Shown here piece by piece: positions 57,901 to 64,000 of a DNA stretch of 64,000 nucleotides. A program made the position numbers and the translations under genes. The DNA is from Dromiciops gliroides (lineage: Eukaryota > Chordata > Mammalia > Microbiotheria > Microbiotheriidae), in NCBI RefSeq assembly GCF_019393635.1, contig NC_057863.1, positions 1,814,501 to 1,878,500 of the forward strand, given 5' to 3'. Each line of letters opens with the position of its first letter. Within the stretch, counting starts at the first letter, position 1. The notes beneath the pieces are model-generated. The model saw only the letters and a program-made list of their open reading frames with translations, was not told the DNA's origin and ran no database searches.

Positions 57901-60900
57901 AAGAAGATGTGACAGATGCATCCAGGTGTTAGTGGGGTTCATGCTCTTTGCTAAATTGGAGAGTTGGAGCGAGGGAGCCTCAAGTTGTCTCCCCCATTGT
58001 AATGAGAGCTCCCAGAGAGCAGGGGCCATCTTGTGTTTCTATTTCTATCCCTAGCGCTCAGTATTGGGCTTTGCCCATAGTAAGCACTTAATTATGAATG
58101 AATAAAATGCTTCACTCATTTATTCATTCACTCATTCCAGTGAACTGGATTTTAAAGGATGGGTGAACAAGAGGGCATTCTAGGCATTAAGAAAGGTCTG
58201 AGCAAAGGCATGGAGGTGGGGAATGTCAGAGTATTTGGCAAGCATCCTAGTTTGGCTGTAGGAGATGATACGTGAAGGGGAGCACTTGGTTACAAAGCCC
58301 AGAGGAGGCATCTTGCTGACTCATCTGGGCCTGTCTCAGCATTCTTTCCTGATGTCTGATCAACATATCCAGGTTAGACTTCTCTCTGGATCAGGGTTCT
58401 GCGGTGGTCAAGTCCTGAAAATTCGCTTCAGTTTAAAGTTTCCAAAATGTCCTTGAAACGTTTGAAAGAATCTAAAAGTCTGAGCTCAGATCACCACATA
58501 CCACTTGGCTTTGGTGAAATAAAACAAGTTAGCCTTAGACTCACCCTTCCTGACCAATGCACATATTTGTAAGAAGATGTTTGTGGAGGAATGCTCCAGA
58601 GGAAATCTTTCATTGTGCTCCTCCAAGAAATGCCTTTCCTCTGAGCTCTTTATCCTTTGGCTGACAACTGAAAGGTGGGTATACGAGTGGGGGCTCATGC
58701 CCAAATAGTTCAGGTAGATGTGTGGGGTGTTCCAGGAGGAACAAGTCCCTTTCAGGGTTGCTCATCCACCTTTGGTGTCCACTGGCCACCCCACTCTCAC
58801 CTGTGGCTCCAAGAAGCTGCTGCATGCACAGTGGTCACAACTCTGGTAAAACCATTTTGGCAGAGAGGCTAAACCAGGTAACTGACAGGCCTCAGACCCA
58901 GTGGCGAATTAGGGGTATGTCTGCCCCAAGCACGTGAAGGCTTCCCCCAGCAAAAGGGCAGATGAGAACAATTTGCTCCAATGGCCACAAAGGCAGTTGA
59001 AGCAGGTGCTGTGAAGATTTGGGGCTTGGTCAGGCATTAAAGACACCTAGGTCATCTATTATATCCTGAGCCACTGCCAGTTATCTTGACTTTGATGACT
59101 CCAAATGAGAAAGGCAGATGACTGTGCAACTCTACCTCACTTCAATCCAATTCATGAGCGTCATTGATCCTCTTCAAAATGAAGGATGGATGAGTTCAGA
59201 AGTGCAAATCCACAGGATACCTTCAAACTGGAGTACTTACTCATCCTCTAAGGAATTCGACAGACAAGTTGGGGAGCTAAGGACCAGAAAAGCAGGCACT
59301 TGGCAGGGTCATCAGGGAAAAGGAAAGCAAAACTTGCACACTCCTGGCCCCAGGAGCATTGAGATCCAAAGAGTATCTCTATTTCTCTTGGGAACATGTC
59401 TATTCTCTAAGAACACACCTTTGAAGAGTCAGCCCGCACCTTGTACAGCAAGCATCTGATAATTACTTCTTAATCTAGAGTAAGATGTGTGTGTTTATCT
59501 TTCTGGTTCAATCTCCCACCAGACTACTAGGCTCAGTGGCTCCGAGTGGAGCTGAGCTGGGCTTCACCTCTGGACCTTGACCTGCCTTCTGATGCCAGCC
59601 CTCATCCTGGCACATTATCACCAACTCTCATCCTGGGTCCTGGTCAAACCAGTCTAGGCCATGAACTTTAATCAAACTGAGAAGCAGAACACACCCAGAA
59701 GGATGACAGATTATGAAAGGGAGAGGGAGCTCTGTGAGTTGGGTGCAGTCCCTGAGCCTGAGGACCTTGGACAAAGCCTCAGTGCATGGGAGTGTGGGCT
59801 TGGTCCAGGCCCTGAAAGGGGAGGCCTTATTTAAGTAGAGAATGGGGGAGGGCAGGCCAGGCAGTGAAAGAGAAAAGATGGAAAGGATAAGAGGGGCTCA
59901 TCTAGGACAGGCACTAGCAGAGGATGTTTAAGAAATGCTGGCCAGAGAACCCTGCATTGCATAGGCAGTGGAGTCCATGGAGATGTGGGAGCACATGAGC
60001 AGCCCTTGTGGGAGTGACCAGGAGACTGTAGGCAGGACAAGAACAAGGAAATGGGCTTTTGCTTCTGTTGGTACTCTCCAAGAATGAACCAAACCCTTCT
60101 TGCTTTTCCAGAACTCGATTCCTCTTCTACAAAGTGAGGAGGTTAGACCCCCAATCTCTTAGGTCCAAAAGAAGGATGGGGAAGAGTCTGGAGAACAGGC
60201 CAGGTGAGGATCAGCTAGAGGAAATGAGGACATCTCACTTGGAGAACAGAATACTTAAGGAGACATGACAGTCATCTTCAAATACAAGAAGAGTTCTTCT
60301 GTGGAAGAAAGGCTAATAAGCATTGATTAAGCACTGCTGTGTGCCAGGCTGTGCTCAGCACTGAGGATACAAAGAAAGGCAAAGGGTAGCCCCTGCCTTT
60401 AAGGAGCTCACCGTCAAATGGGCAAGACAGCACGCCAACACAACATACACACAACAGAAAGGATAAGTAGGGGAGGGTTGACAGAAGGCAGGCACTGGAA
60501 TGAAGAGGGGTTAGGGAAGGCAGATTTCAGCTGCAAATTCAAGGGAAGGTCATTAGTCAGAGCAAAGGAGGGAGAGAGTTCCAGGCATAGGGGGCAACTG
60601 AGAGATGAGGGTCTCGTTCACAGATCATCTAGATCATCCAAGAGGCCAGGGTCACTGGATCGAAGGGTATGTGGTGGGAGTCAGATTAGGAAGCACTTCG
60701 AATCCAAATGCTATTTTATCCTTCATCCTGGAGGTGATGGGAAGCCACTGGAGTTTGCTGAGTGGGGTGTGGGAGGCAGGGTAGACTGGAGGTGGGGTGA
60801 GACTTGAGGCAGGCAGATACCTTCCCACCCCCAGCAGCTACTGCTAATGGTTGGTATTCCCTAACAGAAGAGGCAGCCAGATGGCTCAGTGGCTGGAGTG

Positions 60901-63041
60901 ATGGGCCTGGAGTCAGGAAGACCCAGTTCAAATTCAGCCTGACACTGTCTAGCTGTGTGACTTTGGGAAAGTCACTTAACCTGTTTGCCCTAATCTACTG
61001 GAGAAGGAAATGGCAAACTCTGTGTACTGTGGTCCACAGGGTCACAAAGAGTTGGACAACAACAACAGAAGATTGTGCTGCTTCAGATGTAATGGGCAGC
61101 TCCCTCCCTGGAAACTAGGATGGTCCCTGAGGGTCCTTCTAATCAGAGTCTGATTCTGAGCAAAGGGATCTGGGGCTGATGCGAGTTGGATACTTGGCTG
61201 CACTCAGGTCTCCGGCCACCTCTGGATCATAAGAATGGGTATGAAATTATCCTGGCACCTGGGCTGGGCACTAGAGGGCCAAAGAATCCAGAGGAGGAGA
61301 AGCAGAGGTGGAAGGCATGTTGGCCACAACCTGTAGAAAATGGTTTGGCCTTTTTGTGAGCCGTGGGCTCCACACAGTTCCCACCAGACTGCATGTCTAC
61401 ACCAGACTGAGCCCAAGATTCTTATTCTTACCTGAGGGAACTCAACTTAGCACAGTTATCAAGCACCCAGTTTGTGCAGGACAGGAGGGTAGGGAATGGA
61501 GATAAAAGAAACCAGTCCCTGCCCACAGGGGCTGATTGGGGTGGGGACAGGACAGTTTTCTTTTGGTTTCTTGTTTTTAGTCCTAGTTTTTGGGAAGTCC
61601 AATGATTCTGAAATTCTCTCTTCATCTGTTTCCATTGTCCTACATCTCCTTCTTTCCAGCTTTCGGCTTTGTTTTTTATTTTCTGTTGTCTCAGTCATTG
61701 ACTTCTATTTGGCCCCCTGGTCATTTTCAGAGTTTTTTCTGGGGTAAAATTCTATACTTTTTATTCCAAACGGTTACTTCTCTTTTCCTACCTTTGTTCC
61801 TCCCCCCTGCCCCACCACATTTTCCCTCTGCCATTTTCATTTGGATTTTAAAATTACTTTTAAGATATTTTCTTTAAACTTTTGCTTCATCTCTTTGAGA
61901 ATCCTGGCTGGCCTCGTCCTTTGAGGCTCCTTTGCAGATGCTCGAGCCATTCTCTTGGGCTGTGTGTCAATCACCCTTGACCCACAGGTGCTGAGGTGAG
62001 CTTCTCCTGTTGCCTCTACTGTAAACCTCTTCCCGAGGCTCTGCTCACTTCTAGGGGGAATCTCTCATCGGCCCAAATTCTGGCTTTCTTCTATCTTCAA
62101 TTAGCCCTTGCCCCTTTTACAAGCTGGAGAGCGCCCTGGTCAGGGAGTGAGCCTGCAAGCCGTAGGATCAGGCCCTGCCTGGAAAGGAGACCCCAGCACG
62201 GCCTAAGGGATGGGAAGAGGCCCTCTCGCACCTATGCAGGCGTAGTTCTTCTCATAGAACAGCAGCCAGTCTCGCAGGATGAGCATCTGAGAAGGAGAAA
62301 AGTCTGACACGTCGTCGATCAGTCCCTTCTCGGAGAAGTCCCCAGTCACAAAGGCCCGAGAGGCATCTCGACCTGTGGGGGCAGAGCAGGTGTGACCTGC
62401 AGGTGTTACGGGAGAGCTGGAGAGCCCCCCCCCCCAGGAGACAGGGGTAAGGGGCCACCAGACCCCCCCCCCCAGTACTACAGGGGTTGGAAGGGGGATG
62501 GGGCCAGGGTCACCTGCGGGGTGGGGGCAGGGTTCACCTGCAGATGTGATGGGAGCTGGGGGGGGGGCGCCAAGGGTCACCTGTAGGTCTAGTCGGGGAT
62601 GACAAGGGCAGCGAAGAAGCTCCCCTCCCCACGGGGAGACCGGGGGAAGGGGCCACCAGAGCGCGATTCCCCCCCACCCCCACCCCCCAGCGCCGCAGGA
62701 GGCCTGGCCGGCGTCGGGGGGCGCGCACCTGCCAGGCCACTATAGGCGCGGCCGCGCGCGTAGTGGGCCCGCCCGGCCGCCACGTCGAACACGCGGCCCA
62801 GCAGCGCCAGGTAGAGGCCGGGCTCGGCCGCACCCCCGCGGTAGCGGGCCAGCTCGGCGGCGCGGAACAACCGGGGCCCCGCCGCGACTTCCCGGCCACC
62901 CAGCAGCCAGGCCGCCGCCGCCGCCACGGCCGCGACCACGGTCACGGCCGCGGCCCGGCCCGGTCGCAACCTCCCACTACCGCCCGCGCTCCTCCTCCTC
63001 TCCATCGGAGCTTGCGCCCGTCCCTCGCCCCTCACAAACAT
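54775..63041 (-). CDS. CYB5D2: CYB5D2 (neuferricin), four coding exons
   Basis: This gene encodes a haem-binding cytochrome b5-like protein of the MAPR/neuferricin family, membrane-anchored or secreted. Exons on the minus strand are 63041 or 63005 to 62729, 62372-62232, 57517-57331 and 54988-54775, all with GT/AG junctions and one continuous frame. The product has 284 residues from the first ATG or 272 from the second; human has 264 as I recall. The order is a basic N-terminus, a hydrophobic Ala/Val-rich segment ([20 protein letters not shown]) as signal anchor, the b5 domain from [14 protein letters not shown] to [10 protein letters not shown], then a Cys-rich tail ending SSCTLQD. The tail cysteines suggest a lumenal or extracellular location. 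Confidence 0.95.
54989..55583. other. CYB5D2 intron 3, left part
   Basis: Plain intron sequence. The text at 55190-55560 is weakly like antisense L2 (GTTCAAATCTGACCCC, TGAAGTGATAACC). No exon was seen. Confidence 0.4.
55584..55955 (-). mobile_element. Solitary LTR fossil with 4-bp target duplication
   Basis: A 372-base block begins TGTTAAGGG and ends CGTTACA (TGT...ACA termini). It is flanked by CAGG at 55580-55583 and 55956-55959. On the minus strand an AATAAA signal lies at plus 55679-55684. No internal retroviral region is present, so it is a solo LTR. The 4-bp duplication fits ERV1-class elements. It looks whole as an LTR. Confidence 0.65.
55960..56289. other. CYB5D2 intron 3, unclassified
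   Basis: GA-rich and G-rich sequence (GAGGGA repeats at 55970-55995). Nothing was recognised. Confidence 0.4.
56290..56630 (+). mobile_element. Old L1 ORF2 end, sense
   Basis: GAGCTGTGAATTAGTAAAAT, CATTCTGAAAAGCAATTTGG and CCTTTGAACTAGGGATTCCG follow the L1 ORF2 order but are much decayed. Confidence 0.6.
56640..57150 (+). mobile_element. MIR/THER/MAR-type SINE relics
   Basis: Sense MIR at 56640-56765 (CCTGGGCCTCAGTTTCCTTC). A longer THER/MIR unit at 56765-57020 (GCCTGGAGTCAGGAAGTCCT, CATCTGTAAAATGGGGACAA). An opposite-facing unit at 57035-57150 (TATTTATTAAGCACCTACTA). Confidence 0.7.
57331..57517 (-). CDS. CYB5D2: CYB5D2 exon 3
   Basis: It encodes [19 protein letters not shown] through FWCSKQ, matching the human segment RVTGRFYGEDGLPTPAL to LWCSQK. 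It contains PACNSEWSS and FWC, cysteines of the C-terminal domain. It has a CCTCCCAG acceptor and a GTAAAT donor. Confidence 0.94.
57518..58880. other. CYB5D2 intron 2, left part
   Basis: L2-type 3' ends lie near 57690-57780 and 57990-58110 (CAGAGAGCAGGGGCCATCTT to AATAAAATGC). The text at 58140-58260 (AAGGCATGGAGGTGGGGAAT) resembles antisense L2. The rest is unique. Confidence 0.45.
58880..59190 (+). mobile_element. Unclassified interspersed repeat
   Basis: The phrases GACACCTAGGTCATCTATTA, GCCACTGCCAGTTATCTTGA and CTACCTCACTTCAATCCAAT, then TTGATCCTCTTCAAAATGAA, seem familiar to me from a marsupial or amniote interspersed element, possibly RTE-mobilised. The family is not certain. Confidence 0.35.
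59191..60305. other. CYB5D2 intron 2, middle
   Basis: Unique-looking sequence. Nothing was recognised on either strand. Confidence 0.45.
60306..60800 (-). mobile_element. THER/MIR unit and antisense L2
   Basis: At 60306-60425, AAGCATTGATTAAGCACTGC and AAGGAGCTCACCGTCAAATG. At 60480-60790, GAGAGAGTTCCAGGCATAGG, CTGGAGGTGATGGGAAGCC and CTGGAGTTTGCTGAGTGGG, the antisense of L2 ORF and 3' text. Confidence 0.55.
60872..61070 (+). mobile_element. MAR1-type SINE
   Basis: Sense copy with the head GGCAGCCAGATGGCTCAGTG, the core CTAGCTGTGTGACTTTGGGA and the RTE/BovB-like tail GGGTCACAAAGAGTTGGACA, ending ACAACAACA. Confidence 0.85.
61071..62231. other. CYB5D2 intron 2, right part
   Basis: Mostly unique sequence. 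A T-rich stretch at 61550-61890 weakly resembles antisense L1 ORF1/5' text. No exon was seen. Confidence 0.4.
62232..62372 (-). CDS. CYB5D2: CYB5D2 exon 2
   Basis: It encodes [19 protein letters not shown] through [10 protein letters not shown], the second half of the b5 domain. This is the most conserved part of the protein, with the [11 protein letters not shown] signature intact. It has a CCCCACAG acceptor and a GTGCGA donor. Confidence 0.96.
62373..62728 (-). other. CYB5D2: CYB5D2 intron 1
   Basis: A short 356-base intron, C- and G-run rich, with three similar blocks around CACCTGCAGG, CACCTGCGGG and CACCTGTAGG (62394, 62512, 62578), a loose internal repeat. Nothing else was recognised. 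Confidence 0.55.
62729..63041 (-). CDS. CYB5D2: CYB5D2 exon 1
   Basis: It encodes the N-terminus, the hydrophobic anchor and the first half of the b5 domain ([20 protein letters not shown] through YSGLAG). Two in-frame ATGs are possible. The one at 63041-63039 has G at -3 and sits inside a YY1-like CCGCCATGTT. The one at 63005-63003 (MERRRSAGG) has C at -3 and G at +4. The frame is also open upstream of both. The donor is GTGCGC. Confidence 0.9.
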
Positions 63042-63304
63042 GGCGGCCGCCGGCCTCGGTACCGCGCTTGGCGTGCCCCTACCAAGATGGCGGGGGGCAG
63101 GGGTTGGGAGGGGGCGGGGCCAGCTTCCCGCGGGCCCGGTTTCCGGCGGCTTCTTCGCGACACTAGGCGGCGGCCGCACTTGACGACGGAAGCCGGAAGC
63201 GGACGCCGGAAACCGGCGTGCCCCGCCCCGCCCCGCGCGCCGCGCCTGCGCCTGCGGCTGCGCCAGTCAGGGCCGGCCGGCAGCCGGAACGGGCGCCGCG
63301 GGCG

Positions 63305-63682
63305 ATGGGGAACGTTCCGAGCGCCTGCAGCGACGACGAGGAGCTTGAGGGCCCGGCCGGGGGCGGCGCGTCCCCGGGGCCCGGGCCGGGGGCGGCCGTG
63401 GCGGGGCCGGGGACGGCCGGCTCCGACGTCCCGGGCCCGCGGCGCGGCCCGGGGCCCGCCGGCCCCTCGGCGGGCAGCCTGCCCGGGGCGCCGGCGCTGC
63501 TGGAGCCCGGGGCCCTGCGGGAGGCGGCGGCCCGCCTGAGGCCCGGCTCGGCCCCGGCGTCGGGGGAGGCGGAGCGGCCGGTGCTGCAGCGCTGGCTGGA
63601 GGAGCGCCGGGCCCGCGGGGACGTGGTGGTGGGCGCGGAGGAGGTGCGCGAGGCGCTGGAGGCCCGCGGGGCCCTGGAGGAG
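63305..63682 (+). CDS. ZZEF1: ZZEF1 coding exon 1 (gene continues beyond window)
   Basis: The ATG at 63305 starts a 126-residue exon ending at a GTGAGG donor (63683). It begins MGNVPSACSDDEE, close to human MGNAPSHSSEDE, and its Gly2 context fits N-myristoylation. A low-complexity Gly/Pro/Ala stretch follows, about 15 residues longer than I recall for human. Then comes LLEPGALREAAARL and RWLEERRARGDVVVGAEEV, the lead-in to the EF-hand, whose remainder is in later exons. ZZEF1 is a very large EF-hand/ZZ-finger protein; ZZ fingers in it are known to bind histone H3. The frame is open upstream, but there is no earlier in-frame ATG in the exon region. Confidence 0.92.
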
Positions 63683-64000
63683 GTGAGGGGGGCGGCCGGG
63701 GGGGGGGGGGCGCCGGCACAGCGGGGGGGGGTCCCCTGGCCGGCCGGGGGCTCAGCGGCGCCCTTTGGACTGTCGGGAGGGAGGCGGCGGCCGGCGGGTG
63801 GGGCCTGAGCTGGCTCCCTTGGGCCAAAGTCTGCCAGGCCGGGCTCCTGGGGCCCCGTGGGTGCCGGCTCTGAAGAGGGAAGGAGGCGCTTCCCAGACCT
63901 CCGAAAGAACTGTCAGGCTTCCCTCTGGGGCGTGGGCTCCGTGGGCTGCGGGGACGGACCCTGGGCTTTGTGTCACCCCCAAAGCGTGCTTTGGCGGGGC
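63683..64000 (+). other. ZZEF1: ZZEF1 intron 1 (start)
   Basis: GC-rich sequence follows the donor, with long G-runs at 63698-63711 and 63721-63730, grading out of the CpG island by about 63830. No repeat or exon was seen. Confidence 0.7.

Larger units (their letters stand above)
62690..63830. promoter_or_regulatory. CpG island and bidirectional CYB5D2/ZZEF1 promoter
   Basis: CpG is dense here but rare elsewhere in the window. The two genes diverge, with 263 bases (63042-63304) between the outer ATGs. Motifs seen are YY1-like CCGCCATGTT on the minus strand at 63037-63046 and AAGATGGCGG at 63084-63093, and a GC box GGGGCGGGGC at 63111-63120. ETS-type GGAA cores lie at 63186-63192, 63193-63199 and 63206-63212, with one on the minus strand near 63139-63146. 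There is no TATA box. This is typical of a housekeeping bidirectional promoter. Confidence 0.85.

Noticed and set aside
63218-63304. Upstream in-frame extension of ZZEF1
   Set aside because: It begins at a GTG, not ATG. The ATG at 63305 gives the conserved MGN start.

Overview
The window looks like a marsupial nuclear chromosome, probably an Australian marsupial. It is intron-rich, with multi-exon vertebrate genes and one CpG island. It is full of marsupial-type repeats: a short tRNA-headed CORE-SINE resembling WSINE1 or opossum SINE1, a longer SINE resembling MAR1 with an RTE/BovB-like tail, THER/MIR relics, L2, and many L1 3' ends lying antisense. Family names come from memory, since no search could be run.

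Three genes are present, in the order and relative orientation I recall for human 17p13.2 (mirrored). (1) ANKFY1 (Rabankyrin-5), plus strand: 22 coding exons from 4368 to 45363, matching human exons 4-25. The first three coding exons lie upstream of the window. The exons join in one continuous frame of 1056 residues that covers part of the BTB domain, the ankyrin array with its NPF motif, and the C-terminal FYVE zinc finger. The 3' UTR probably ends near 48400. (2) CYB5D2 (neuferricin), minus strand: four exons from about 63041 down to 54775. (3) ZZEF1, plus strand: only coding exon 1 (63305-63682). CYB5D2 and ZZEF1 are head to head across a short GC-rich promoter, and ANKFY1 and CYB5D2 converge tail to tail.

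By region: 1-4367 is ANKFY1 intron 3, with an antisense L1, an LTR-like fossil and an L2 relic. 4504-10765 is a nested repeat complex. 10890-29199 is ordinary introns and exons. 29245-30670 is a TG-rich minisatellite with 20 copies of a conserved core. 31169-45363 holds the remaining ANKFY1 exons, with L1 nested in L1 at 33600-35590. 48400-54100 is intergenic repeats, including a duplicated SINE pair. 54775-63041 is CYB5D2, with a solo LTR at 55584-55955. 62690-63830 is the CpG island.

The genes have no obvious shared pathway. ANKFY1 is an endosomal Rab5 effector, CYB5D2 a haem-binding b5-like protein, and ZZEF1 a large EF-hand/ZZ-finger protein. I found no undescribed gene system. The unusual features are structural: the minisatellite with higher-order repeats, the A-B-A'-B' SINE array, the nested L1 complex with an ORF1-only L1-like insert, and the compact bidirectional promoter. 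The very long His/Thr and Cys/Val reading frames near 29-31 kb are artefacts of the minisatellite.
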